Part shown: in pieces, positions 23,041-34,727 of the stretch
Layout: each line of letters starts with the position of its first letter
Numbering within the stretch: the stretch's first letter is position 1
From: Phaseolus vulgaris
Lineage: Eukaryota > Streptophyta > Magnoliopsida > Fabales > Fabaceae
Assembly (NCBI RefSeq): GCF_000499845.2
Contig: NC_023758.2
Coordinates: 21,875,366 to 21,939,365 of the forward strand
Reading direction: 5' to 3'
Length of the DNA stretch: 64,000 bases
Program-made: the position numbers and the translations under genes
The notes under the pieces: model-generated
The model's input: only the letters and a program-made list of their open reading frames with translations
Told to the model about the DNA's origin: nothing
Database searches by the model: none

Positions 23041-23153
23041 AACTCTATATCATAAATAGATCCAATCCACATGCTGCTGCTTCATCATTCATTCCCCACA
23101 ACACAAACAACAAACTCTATTATTTCTCCCCACTTTTTCATCTATTACACAAG
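23041..23153 (+). promoter_or_regulatory. UGD core promoter and first (non-coding) exon
   Basis: A TATA-like stretch (CTATATCATAAATAG, about 23045-23059) is followed by a C/A-rich leader with CTTCATCATTCATTCC and ACACAAACAACAAAC, typical of plant 5' UTRs. The exon would end at AAG/GTAATT (23153). The exact transcription start is not visible; about 23085 is a guess from TATA spacing. Confidence 0.55.
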
Positions 23154-23608
23154 GTAATTATTATTACATTTCTTTCATCTCTTTGTGTTTTGGTGTGAAA
23201 TGTCATAGATCTCTTATTTTATTATGCTACAGTTTCAGATTCTTCAATTTGTCTCGTGTGGTTTCTTTGCATGCTTTTGTAGGAACTATAAAAGCACAAG
23301 GTGACAACCAAAACAATTGAACAATTTGAGTTTCATTAGCTTAATTCTTTTATGGATCTACCATTCCTTTTCATTTATCTCTGAATTGAAAATTATAGAT
23401 CTCTTAGTTTATATCATCAAATGAGCATGTGAATAATTTATAATCACCGGAATCATTCTATTCTGCATCATTATTGTCACAATGTCACCTAAAAGTGTAA
23501 TCCACACAGACATATATTTCAGCTCTTTGAATCTGTGAACCGGTAATAAGCATTTCAAAGTAATTATGTGTTGCTGTTGATGTGTTATTTGATTTTGATC
23601 TATTATAG
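23154..23608 (+). other. UGD 5' UTR intron
   Basis: Donor AAG/GTAATTATT at 23154 and acceptor CTATTATAG at 23608, with T-rich sequence between. Splicing leaves GGTGCTGAAAGAGAACAAAA directly before the ATG. A long leader intron before an uninterrupted CDS is common for plant UGD genes. Confidence 0.75.
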
Positions 23609-23628
23609 GGTGCTGAAAGAGAACAAAA

Positions 23629-25074
23629 ATGGTGAAGATTTGTTGCATTGGAGCTGGGTATGTTGGAGGACCCACCATGGCCGTGATTGCATTCAAGTGT
23701 TCTAAGGTTGTGGTAACTGTGGTGGATATATCTTCCCAGCGAATCAATGCGTGGAACAGTGACCACCTTCCGATCTATGAGCCAGGGCTTGATGATGTGG
23801 TGAAGCAGTGCAGGGGGAAGAATCTGTTCTTCAGCACTGAGGTGGAGAAACATGTTTCAGAGGCTGATATAGTGTTTGTCTCAGTGAACACCCCAACAAA
23901 AACTCATGGTCTTGGAGCTGGCAAAGCAGCTGATTTGACATACTGGGAGAGTGCTGCTAGGATGATTGCTGATGTTTCAAAATCAGACAAAATTGTGGTT
24001 GAAAAATCCACAGTCCCTGTGAAGACAGCAGAGGCAATTGAGAGGATCCTGACTCATAACAACAAAGGCATCAATTTCACCATTCTCTCAAACCCAGAAT
24101 TTCTTGCTGAGGGCACAGCAATTGAAGACCTATTTTATCCGGATAGAGTCCTCATTGGAGGGAGGGAGACCCCACAGGGGCAAAAGGCCATAGAAACTCT
24201 CAAAGAAGTGTATGCAAATTGGGTTCCTGTGGAGAAAATCCTTTGCACCAATTTGTGGTCTGCTGAGCTCTCAAAGCTTGCTGCCAATGCCTTTCTGGCC
24301 CAGAGAATCTCTTCTGTCAATGCCATGTCAGCACTCTGTGAGGCAACTGGTGCTGATGTGGCTCAGGTGTCCCACTCAATTGGGACAGACTCAAGGATTG
24401 GTCCAAAGTTCCTGAATTCCAGTGTTGGCTTTGGTGGCTCTTGCTTCCAGAAGGACATATTGAACTTGGTGTATATCTGTGAGTGTAATGGCCTTCCTGA
24501 GGTGGCAAATTACTGGAAGCAAGTTGTTAAGGTGAATGACTACCAAAAAGCAAGGTTTGTGAACCGTGTGGTGTCCTCAATGTTCAACACAATTTCAGCC
24601 AAGAAGATTGCTGTTCTTGGTTTTGCTTTCAAGAAGGACACAGGTGACACTAGGGAAACCCCAGCCATTGATGTGTGCAAGGGGCTGTTGGGAGACAAGG
24701 CTAAGTTGAGTATATATGATCCTCAGGTCACTGAAGACCAGATCACAAAGGACCTCTCAATGAGGAAGTTCGATAAGGATCATCCTGCTCATCTTCAACC
24801 AGCCAGCCCCACTTCCATAAAGCAAGTATCTGTGGTTTGGGATGCGTATGAGGCAGTGAAGGATGCACATGGTGTTTGCATTATGACTGAGTGGGATGAG
24901 TTCAAGAAACTTGATTACCAAAAGGTTTTTGACAGCATGCAGAAGCCAGCATTTATATTTGATGGCAGGAACGTTGTGGATGTTAAAAAGGCCAGGGAAA
25001 TTGGGTTTATAGTTTACTCCATTGGCAAGCCACTAGATCCATGGCTCAAGGACATGCCTGCAGTGGTGGCTTAA
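23629..25074 (+). CDS. UGD: UDP-glucose 6-dehydrogenase
   Basis: Cytosolic enzyme that oxidises UDP-glucose to UDP-glucuronate with two NAD+, feeding pectin and hemicellulose synthesis. The frame of 481 codons has no intron and is the usual length for plant UGDs (about 480). Seen: N-terminal Rossmann loop GAGYVG at residues 8-13; NPEFLAEG at 155-162; [16 protein letters not shown] around K216 and N220; [10 protein letters not shown] with the catalytic Cys272 and Asp276; central helix and C-terminal NAD/UDP-binding part with [16 protein letters not shown] and FDGRNV; end [14 protein letters not shown]. All expected active-site residues are present and no lesion is seen, so it should be functional. 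The ATG is the first one after the leader intron. It lies alone between transposon-rich blocks. Confidence 0.98.
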   Translation: MVKICCIGAGYVGGPTMAVIAFKCSKVVVTVVDISSQRINAWNSDHLPIYEPGLDDVVKQCRGKNLFFSTEVEKHVSEADIVFVSVNTPTKTHGLGAGKAADLTYWESAARMIADVSKSDKIVVEKSTVPVKTAEAIERILTHNNKGINFTILSNPEFLAEGTAIEDLFYPDRVLIGGRETPQGQKAIETLKEVYANWVPVEKILCTNLWSAELSKLAANAFLAQRISSVNAMSALCEATGADVAQVSHSIGTDSRIGPKFLNSSVGFGGSCFQKDILNLVYICECNGLPEVANYWKQVVKVNDYQKARFVNRVVSSMFNTISAKKIAVLGFAFKKDTGDTRETPAIDVCKGLLGDKAKLSIYDPQVTEDQITKDLSMRKFDKDHPAHLQPASPTSIKQVSVVWDAYEAVKDAHGVCIMTEWDEFKKLDYQKVFDSMQKPAFIFDGRNVVDVKKAREIGFIVYSIGKPLDPWLKDMPAVVA

Positions 25075-25740
25075 AAGGGAAAAATACTTTCTGCACACAT
25101 TGCATGCCATCCTATTCTTATTCTTACAATACCATTTCTCTTCCTCTTGTTTATTGATACTTATGTTTTACAAGATTTTGTGGCACTAAGTGTCCATTCT
25201 TGTGTTTTTATAGGTAAAAAGTCCTAATCATGGCATGCCTTTATGTAATAAACTAGCATGGAACCCTGACTATTGCACAGGGTTAGTTGCATAAGTCCTA
25301 ATTTAAGACTTGTTTCATTGTTTATACAAAAATATGTTTTCAATTGTAGAAAAATAAAATCAATATTACATTTCAGACGATGATGATGTTAATCTTTAGG
25401 CAAAATTAAATTATGACACATGTAACCTTATAAGTTGGTTAAGAAAACTATTACAGTGAGATCAATTTCTGATCATCCTTGAATTAAACATTCTGTCATT
25501 TTTAATCTAAGATGCAAGATCAGATTAGCAAGAACTTTGAAGGGCAACGGTAAGTTATGTTTACCGCGAATTACAAATCATCAATTTCTTTCTGTTTATT
25601 TGAGATCTACTTGATACCTTATGTTTGAGTGGTATAATTTGATAAAGAAAATGTTATAACTAAATTAATATCAATGATACCGGGGAAAAGTATTAATAAC
25701 TTTTTTGAAGGAAGATGCAGAAGAAGAAAAAATAGGTGTT
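25075..25740 (+). other. UGD 3' UTR and downstream spacer
   Basis: A poly(A) signal AATAAA is at 25247-25252, about 175 bp after the stop. The following 480 bp are AT-rich with no gene seen. Confidence 0.7.
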
Positions 25741-26030
25741 CACTACAAGAAAAACTTGATTTAGCTTCCAAATTTTTGTGTGAGCCATTTACGGACGCTA
25801 CTCTCGTCGGCCAAAATGAGTAAAAGCCCACGCAAGATTTACATTGGACGCAAAATGGACGCATATATTGATTTAATTTAAAAAAAAAAAAAATTTTGCG
25901 TCGGCCGCGGCCCACGCATAGGCGTCGGTTTTGCGTCGGCCGCGGCCCATGCATATGCGTCCGTTTTGCATTGTCCACAGACCCCACGCATATGCGTCCG
26001 CTATAGCCCACGCATGTTTAGAATTTTAAA
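25741..26030. mobile_element. CACTA transposon terminus
   Basis: Begins CACTACAAGAAAAAC, the classic terminal inverted repeat of plant CACTA (En/Spm) elements. It is followed by GC-rich subterminal motifs of the type GCGTCGG and CCACGCATATGCGTCC, repeated about five times in both orientations (about 25895-26015). The opposite terminus (ending TTCTTGTAGTG) is not found in the window. Confidence 0.75.
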
Positions 26031-26540
26031 ATTTAAATATTTTTAATGTATAATAAATATTTTAATATTTAATTCTTTATTATATTTATTTTAGAATTAT
26101 TTCTTTAGTGTTATAATAAATTATTTAATTTATCAATTTTGAATATAAATTAATTAAATTAGATTTATTAAATTAAATAAGTGTTTGATTTAAAATTAAT
26201 TGAGTAAAATAAAATATATATTTAAATTATTTAAATGTTATATAAAATATTTGTTTATTTTAAATTTATTTTATTTATATATTGTCATAACTATTTTATT
26301 TTTGAAATTATGATATAAATTAGTTAAATTAAATTTATTAAATTGATGATAATAATATTAAATTTATTAAATATTAATATTAATACTAATAATATTAATA
26401 ATATGTATAATATTAATAATATGTATAATAATATTAATAATATTTATAATAATATTAATTATAATGTTAATTATAATATTAATTATAATGTTAAATATAA
26501 TATTAATAATAATGTTAATAATAATATTAATAATTCTTGT
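26031..26540. repeat. AT-rich low-complexity and AATAATATT simple repeat
   Basis: 26031-26340 is almost pure A/T. 26343-26536 is a run of imperfect AATATTAAT/ATAATATT units that happens to stay open in one frame as Asn-Ile repeats; it is not a gene. Confidence 0.8.
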
Positions 26541-29500
26541 TTGATTGTATTTTGGTTTCGATGTTTGAGATTTGGTCTCTCCTTTTGCGATTGGGTGTCA
26601 TCAATTTTCGATTTCATGGTGTGCATTTTTGGTTTTTGATTTTCATTATGGGTTTTGATTTTAGGGGTTATTTAAGGTACTAATTTGGGGATTCTAATTT
26701 GGGTTTTGATTTAGGGGTTATTTAGGGTTCCATTTTGGGTTTTGATTTTAGGGATTATTTAAGATTTCGTTTTGTGTATTGATTTTAGAGGTAATTTAGG
26801 TTCCAGTTTAGGGTTTTGATTTACGAAAATGATTAGTTGACAACTATAATATAGTTGTTCTGGTATACAACAAACTACATGGCATGCATTTTTTTCATTT
26901 CATGGAAAAATTATAAATTAGGCAAAAATAAAATGGTTTTTTCTTTGAAACAGAAAGAACGACTTTCGTGGTTAAATTTGAAACACAACGGAAAGGTTTT
27001 GCTTTTTTTGTGCGTGCGAATGGAAGAACAAACTAATTTAGGATTCAATTTGATAGGATACAATTTGATGGTGACATTGGGGTTCTTCTTCATTTATGAA
27101 ATTTCTTCATAATTTTCTCAGGTTGGTTGTTGTTTCATCTGTTTGGGATATTGGTGTCTCCTTTTGCTATTGGGTGTGCCATTAATTTTCAATTTCGTGG
27201 TGTACATTTTTGGTTTTTGATTTCCATTATGGATTTTTATTTTAAGGGTTATTTAGGATTCTACTTTGGGTTTTGATTTTGGGGTTATTTAGGGTTTTTT
27301 GGGTATTGATTTTAGGGATTATTTAAGGTTTTGTTTTGTGTTTTGATTTTAGGGATGATTTTAGTTTCGATTTGGGTTTTGATTTACAAAAATGATTAGT
27401 TGACAACTGTAATACCAGTATACAACCCATTACGTGGCATAATTTGATGACATTGCCAATGGCCATTTCTTGGAAAAAAATTAGAAATTATGTAAAAAGA
27501 AAGTGATTTTTTATTTGAAACAAAAATGAAGGTTTTCATGGTTTCATTTGAAACACACTAGGAAGGTTTAGTTTTTTTTTGCGTGCGAACAGAAAAACAA
27601 ACTAATTTAAGATTCAATTTGATAGGCTACAATTTGACGGTGACAATGGTGTTCTTCTTCATTTCCGAAATTTCTTCATAGTTTTCTGAGGTTGGTTTTC
27701 GTTTCATTTGTTTGATTGTATTTTTGTTTCGATGTTTGGGATCTTGGTCTCTCATTTTGCGATTAGGTGCCATTAATTTTCGATTTTGTGGTGTACATTT
27801 TTGGTTTTTGATTTCCATTATGGGTTTTAATTTTAGCGATTATTTAGAGTTCTAATTTGGGTTTTGATTTAGGGTTTCGTTTTGGGTATTAATTTTAGGG
27901 ATTATTTTAGGTTTCGTTTTATGTTTTGATTTTAGGGGTTACTTAGGTTTTGATTTATGAAAATGATTAGTTGACAACTATAATAGCGTTATGCCAGTAT
28001 ACAACCAATTACATGGCATAATTTGATGACATGGCCAAGGGACATTTTTGTCATTTCTTTGGAAAATTAGAAATTAGGTAAAAAGAGAGTGGTTTTTTTA
28101 TTTGAAATAGAAAGTAAGGTTTTTGTGGTTTCATTTTGGGAAGGTTTAGGTTTTTTTTTGTGTCTGGGAACGGAAGAACAAACTAATGTAGAATTCAATT
28201 TGGAAGGATACAATTTGACGGTGACATTGGAATTCTTCTTCATTTATGAAAATTCTTCATACTTTTGTGAGGTTGGTTTTTGTTTTATTTGTTTGATTGT
28301 ATTTTAGTTTCAGTATTTGGGATTTTAGTCTCTCGTTTTGTGATTGAGTTCCATTATATTTCGATTTCGTGGTGTGCATTTTTTGTTTTTTATTTCCATT
28401 ATGGGTTTTGATTTTAGGAGTTATTTAGGGTTCTAATTTGGATTTTGATTTAGGGGTTATTTAGGGTTCCATTTTGGGTATTGATTTTAGGGAATATTTA
28501 AGGTTTCGTTTTGTGTTTTGATTTGTGGGGTTATTTAGATTCCGATTTTAGGGTTTTTATTTACAAAAATGATTAGTTGACAACTATAATATAGTTGCGC
28601 TGGTATAGAACAAATTACATGGCACTATTTGAAGACATGGCCAAGGGACATTTTTGTCATTTCTTGAAAAAAATTAGAAATTAAGTTAAAAGAAAATGTT
28701 TTTTTATTTAAAACAAAAAGGATGATTTTAACGGTTTCATTTGAAACATAGTTGGAAGGTTTAGGTTTCTTTTTTCGTGCGAATAAAAAAATAAACTAAT
28801 TTAGGAGTCCATTTGATAGATTACAATTTGACAGTGACATTGGAGTTCTTTTTCACTTCGCAAAATTTCTTCATAGTTTTCTGAGGTTGGTTTTTGTTTC
28901 ATTTGTTGGATTTTAATTTGGTTTTAATGTTTGGGATTTTGGTTTCTCCTTTTGCGATTCAATGCCATTAATTTTTGATTTATTGGTGTGCATTTTTGGT
29001 TTTTGATTTCTATTAAGAGTTTTGAATTTAGGGGTTATTTAGGGTTCTAAGTTGGTGGTTCTAGTTTGGGTTTTGATTTAGGGGTTACTTAGGGTTTCAT
29101 TTTAGTTATTAATTTTACGGATCCTTTAAGGTTTCATTTTGTATTTTGATTTTTGGGGTTATTTAGGTTTCGATTTTGGTTTTGAATTACGAAAATGATT
29201 AGTTGACAATTAAAATAGAATTGCGCTAGTATACAACGAATTACCTAGCACAATTTCATGACATGCCCAAGGGGCATTTTTTCCATTTCATGGAAAAAAT
29301 AAAAATTAGGTAAAAAAAAATGTTTGGGATTTTGGTTCTCCTTTTGCAATTTCGTGCCATTAATTTTTTGATTTCTTGAGGTGCTTTTTTTTTTTTTTAT
29401 TTCTATTATGGGTTTTAATTTTAAGGCTTATTTAAGGTTCTAATTTAAAGGGTTCTAGTTTGGTTTTTATTTAGTTTTTACTTAGGGTTTCATTTTGGAT

Positions 29501-32500
29501 ATTGATTTACTTATAAGGTTTCATTTTGTGTTTTGATTTTAGTGATTATTTTGGATCCGATTTAGGTTTTGATTTGAGAAAATTATTAGTTGACAACTAT
29601 AATAGAGTTTTGCCGATATACAACCAATTACTTGGGACAATTTGATGACATGGCCAATGGCCATTTTTGATATTTTTTTGAAAAAAAAGAAATTAGGTAA
29701 AAATTAATTTACAATTCAATTTGTCAGGATACAATTTAACGGTGACATTGGGGTTCTTCTTCATTTATGAAATTTCTTCATAGTTTTCTAAGGTTGGTTT
29801 TCATTTCATTTGTTTGATTGTATATTGGTTTAGATGTTTGGGATTTTGGTCACTCCTTTTGCTATTGGGTGCCATTAATCTTTGATTTCGTGGTGTGCTT
29901 TTTGGTTTTTTTATTTCCATGATGGGTTTTGATTTTAGAGGTTATTTAGTTTTCGATTTGGGTTTTGAGTTATGATAGTGATTAGTTGACAACTATAATA
30001 GAGTTGCGTCGATATACAACCAATTTTGTGACACGATTTGATAAAATGGCCATGGTGCATTTTTGTCAGTTCTTACAAAAATTAGATATTAGATAAAAAG
30101 AAAGTGGTTTTTTATTTGAAACAGAAAAGAAGATTTTTGTGGTTTAATTTGAAACACAGTTGGAAGGTTATTTGGATTTTTTTTTATTTGAAACTGAATG
30201 GCAGAACAAACTAATTTAGGATTTAATTTGACAGGATACAATTTGATAGTGACATTGGGGTAATTCTTCATTTCTGAAATTGCTTCATAGTTTTCTGAGG
30301 TTGGTTTTGGTTTCTTTTGCTTGATTGTATTTTGGTTTCAATGTTTGGGATTTTTGTATCCCCTTCTGCGATTGGGTGCCATTAATGTTTTATTTCGTGG
30401 TGTGCATTTTTTGTTTTTGATTTTCATTATGGGTTTTTATGTTAGGATTTATTTAGGGTTCTAATTGGGGGTTCTAATTTAGGTTTTGATTTAGGGGTTA
30501 TTTACGGTTTCCTTTTGGATATTGATTTTAGGGATTATTTAAGGTTTTGTTTTATGTATTGATTATACAGGTTATTTAGGTTTCGAGTTGGGTTTTGACT
30601 AACGAAAATGATTAGTTGACAACTATAAAGAAGTTGCGTAGGTATACAACCATTTAGGTGGCACAACTCCATAACATGGCCAATGGGCATTTTTGTTATT
30701 TCTAAGAAAAAATAGAAATTAGGTAAAAAGGAAGTGGGTTTTTTTATTTGAAACAGATAGGAAGGTTTTCATGGTTTCATTTCAAACAAAGCGGGAATGT
30801 TAAGGTTTTTTTCTACGTGCGAACGGAAGAACAAACTAATTTAGGATTCAATTTGATTAGATACAATTTTACAGTGTCATTGGGGTTCTTCATCATTTAT
30901 GATATTTCTTCATAGTTTTCTAAGGTTGGTATTCATTTCTTTTGTTTTATTGTATTTTGGTTTCGATGTTTGGGATTTTGGTCTCTAATTTTACGTTTGA
31001 GTGTGATTAATTTTCGATTTCGTGGTGTGCATTTTTGGTTTTTGATTTCCATTATGAGTTTTGATGTTAAGGGTTATTTAGGGTTCTAATTTGGATTTTG
31101 ATTTAAGGGGTTATTTAGGGTTCTATTTTGAGTATTGATTCTAGGGAATATATAAGGTTTGTTTTTGTGTTTTGAAGTTAGGGGTTATTTAGGTTCCGAT
31201 ATGGATTTTGATTTACGAAAATGATTACTTGACAATTATAATAGAGTTGTGTCGTTATACAACCAATTACTTGGTACAAATCGATGACATGGCCAAGAGG
31301 CATTTTTGTCATTTCTTGGAAAAAATTATAAATTAGGTAAAAAGAAAGTGGTTTTTTATTTGAAATAGACAGGAAGGTTTTCATGGTTTCATTTGAAACA
31401 CAACGGAATGGTCTAGGTTTTTTGTGCAAACAGAAGAACAAACTAATTTAGGATTGAATTTGAAACGATACAATTTGACAGTGACATTGGGGTTCCTCTT
31501 CATTTATGAAATTTCTTCATAGTTTTCTAAGGTTGGTTTTCATTTCGTTTGTTTGATTGTATATTGGTTTAGATGTTTGGGATTTTGGTCACTCCTTTTG
31601 CTATTGGGTGCCATTAATCTTTGATTTCGTGCTGTGCTTTTTGGTTTTTTATTTCCATCATGGGTTTTGATTTTTGGGGTATTTAGGGTTCTAATTTGGG
31701 GGGTTCTAAATTGGGTTTTGATTTAGGGGTTATTTAGGGACCATTTTGGTTATTGAATTTAGGGATTATTTAAGGTTTCGTTTTGAGTTTTGATTTTAGG
31801 GGGTTATTTAGTTTTTGATTTGGGTTTTGAGTTATGATAGTGATTAGTTGACAACTATAATAGAGTTGTGTCAATATACAACCAATTTTGTGACACGATT
31901 TGATAAAATGGTCAAGGTGCATTTTTTTCAGTTCTTACAAAAATTAGATATTAGATAAAAAGAAAGTGGTTTTTTATTTGAAACAGAAAGGAGGATTTTT
32001 GTGGTTTAATTTGAAACACAGTTGGAAGGTTATTTGGGTTTTTTTTATTTGAAACTGAATCGCATAACAAACTAATTTTGGATTTAATTTGACAGGATAC
32101 AATTTGATAGTGACATTGGGGTACTTCTTCATTTCTGAAATTGCTTCATAGTTTTCTGAGGTTGGTTTTGGTTTCTTTTGCTTGATTGTATTTTGGTTTC
32201 AATGTTTGGGATTTTTGTATCCCCTTCTGCGATTGGGTGCCATTAATGTTTTATTTCGTGGTGTGCATTTTTTGTTTTTGATTTTCATTATGGGTTTTTA
32301 TGTTAGGATTTATTTAGGGTTCTAATTGGGGGTTCTAATTTGGGTTTTGATTTAGGGGTTATTTATGGTTTCCTTTTGGATATTGATTTTAGGGATTATT
32401 TAAGGTTTTGTTTTATGTATTGATTATACAGGTTATTTAGGTTTCGAGTTGGGTTTTGACTAACGAAAATGATTAGTTGACAACTATAAAGAAGTTGCGT

Positions 32501-32530
32501 CGGTATACAACCATTTAGGTGGCACAACTC
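26541..32530. repeat. tandem array, ~600-bp degenerate monomers (block 1)
   Basis: About ten head-to-tail units. The marker TGGTGTGCATTTTT or a close variant lies near 26617, 27198, 27790, 28369, 28984, 29375, 29889, 30396, 31020, 31627 and 32252, so most units are 580-625 bp and some have deletions. Each unit repeats the same ordered blocks: TTTGCGATTGGGTGCCATTA; GGGTTATTTAGGGTTC; AAAATGATTAGTTGACAAC; ACAACCAATTACGTGGCAC; TTTCTTGGAAAAAATTAG; GAACAAACTAATTTAGGATT; TGACATTGGGGTTCTTCTTC. No unit codes for a protein. Confidence 0.9.
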
Positions 32531-34668
32531 TGTTGAACCTTGTGATGTTCAATGTTTTGAAGAATCCAAATCCTTTGAAGGATGTTGAAGCCTCTGCTTT
32601 GCTTGTTGTTGTTGTGCTGGTTTAAGCTTTGTTCTGGGGTAGTTTATATGGTGTAATCCACCCTTGATGGAGATCAAGCTCAAGAGGACATGGAGGCCAA
32701 TCAACAAGATCAAGAAGAGGTAGAGGCACAAATGGAGGACGCCCATGGAGGTCAAAGCCCACCTCAAAGGATTACAAGAAGCATGTTCAAAGCTTTAGGA
32801 GCTAGGGGACATTTATTTTCTCTTTTTGTAATTTCTTTAGTTGAAGGTGCTTAGATTAGAAACCTCTTTTGTTATAGCATCTTTTAGGCTTTAGTTAGGA
32901 GCTTTAGGAGGGGGGTGTATTAGTAGATAGGTGTAGGAGGTGCCAAAGTGAAGGAAGAGGTCACACCTTCCTCATGCATGGGTTTAGGCGCCGGTTTTGA
33001 ATAGGTTTAGGAGGGAATTTTGAATTCTCTTAGCTTTGATTTTCAGCACCTTAGGCTATAAATAGAGGTGCTCTCCTTGTATTTTTCATATTTGAATTTA
33101 TCTAAAGAAACTATACTCAAAATTGGAGAGCTTTTGAGCCTTCTTCTCTAGTCTTATCTTGAAGGATCATGGTTTCCTCAAGTGGCGGCTTGCACACTCA
33201 TCTAGGAGCATCCATACTTCTAGTGGCGTGATCATCCAACCATTCTTCCATCTTCATGAGCATTTTCTTCTCCTTCCTTTCTTCTCTTGTTAATTTCCTT
33301 GTCTTAGATTGTTTCCTAGTTGTTTTGGTTCGGCAATTTCAGCTTGTTAATGTGTAGCTATGGTTCATTTGTGTTCTTGGTTGTTCTTCATCTTTTCTTC
33401 TTCAATTCCAGCATTTTGATTCGGTACCTTGCTGTTTTGTTTTGTTAATTAGTGTTTTTACCTTTCCTCCATTTCTTTTGGTTCAATTTGACAATATGTG
33501 GAACATCCAAATGAGTTTGGGATTTGGTACTAGTTTTTGGTGAGTTCTTGTCTTAGAACATTGATCCAACTCTAAGAAAAGTGCCTAAATAATGTCCAGC
33601 TCAAGGTGATTCCTAAGAATGTCAAGAATCATTCTAATTGTGCTAGTGGAATCACATCAACCCTTGTATTAAATCTCAAGCAATTAGCATCTCAATCTTT
33701 ATGAAAGTAAAATGTTTTTCAAACTAAGTTGAAACAACCGATTGTTTTGTCGAAATAACCGATTGTTTATACTTAGCTGTTTTAAGAAAGATTGAAAACT
33801 GTTTTTTAGTGGTTGAAACTGTTAAGTACCAAAACAACCGATTGATTCGAGGAAACAACCGATTGTTTGTTTTGGAACCATAACAAAAAAAACTGTTTTG
33901 TGTTTGACTGAGCTTTAAATGCTTTAACTGAATACGCTCCAGTCATTAAATGTTTTGACCAATCTTTTAATGCAATTTAAGAGTTTGTTAAGATTTGCTA
34001 ACAAACTACATCTTTGAATATATTAAGAAAAACAGATTTGAGAATTAAGATAATCTTTTGACAAAGTTTTTCAAAAGAGTTTTTTCAAAATGCTGAGATT
34101 GCTTAAGAGTTTGTGATTGATCAAGGTGCTGGAATAGGATTCTACTTGTATTGATTTCAGATATTCATGTGTAACAAGTGATCTTTGTAATCTGTTGAAC
34201 AATTTGTTTCTGTGTTTGCTGAGATTGGCTGTGTGTTTTTGAGGTGTTCAAGATCAACAATCTTAGTGTTGGCCAAGGAGAGTGTGTTTCTTGAGGTGTT
34301 CAAGGTCATTCTCTTGGTGGTTGTGTAAGTGATCAAGTGGTGATTGCTTAGTGGATATCCTCAGGGTTTCTGAGAAGACTGGATGTAGCTCTGGATTTGG
34401 AGTGAACCAGTATAAACAACTGTGTACAATTTCTCTATCCCTATCTTTTTAAATTCAGTTTTGTCTTTTTGAAACTGGTATAAACAACCGATTCTTTCGC
34501 TAAAACAATCGATTGTTTTTCCAGCTTTATGCTTTTACTGTTTGTTTTGAAAAACTGAATTCTTAATCAAGGTTCTTTTGAAGAATTTTCATTCTAAGGC
34601 TAAAAGTTTACAAAAATCTTCCTTAAACAATTCACCCCCCCTCTCGTTTAAGGCCATATATTCTAACA
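32531..34668 (+). mobile_element. Copia-3 5' LTR, interrupted
   Basis: TGTTGAACCTTGTG to CATATATTCTAACA. The solo LTR at 32665-33659 plus one ACCCT copy interrupt it; the uninterrupted form is the 3' LTR around 39360-39370. Confidence 0.92.
32665..33659 (+). mobile_element. solo gypsy LTR with TSD ACCCT
   Basis: 995 bp, TGATGGAG...CACATCA, flanked by ACCCT (32660-32664, 33660-33664). A TATAAATAG box lies at 33057-33065. Its first 190 bp are an open frame (32669-32854) with a glutamate/glutamine-rich stretch and PPQRITRSMFKAL, like the tail of a Ty3/gypsy polyprotein, so the parent ORF may have run into its 3' LTR. Confidence 0.9.
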
Positions 34669-34670
34669 AT

Positions 34671-34682
34671 TGGTATCAGAGC
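34671..34682 (+). promoter_or_regulatory. Copia-3 primer-binding site
   Basis: TGGTATCAGAGC two bases after the LTR, the standard initiator-Met tRNA complement. Confidence 0.92.
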
Positions 34683-34727
34683 TTGGTTCTTGAAAGTTAT
34701 TCAAGTTGATCTAAATTTTTTTGCTCT

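Noticed and set aside
23409..23853. Minus-strand ORFs over the UGD leader and first codons
   Set aside because: Shadows of the UGD coding strand; no start context or family match.
26343..26639. 98-codon Asn/Ile-rich ORF
   Set aside because: Translation of an AATATTAAT-type simple repeat running into the first array unit.
26650..32500. Telomere-like TTTAGGG motifs in the array
   Set aside because: Only isolated single units within GGGTTATTTAGGGTTC blocks; no consecutive run, so not an interstitial telomere.
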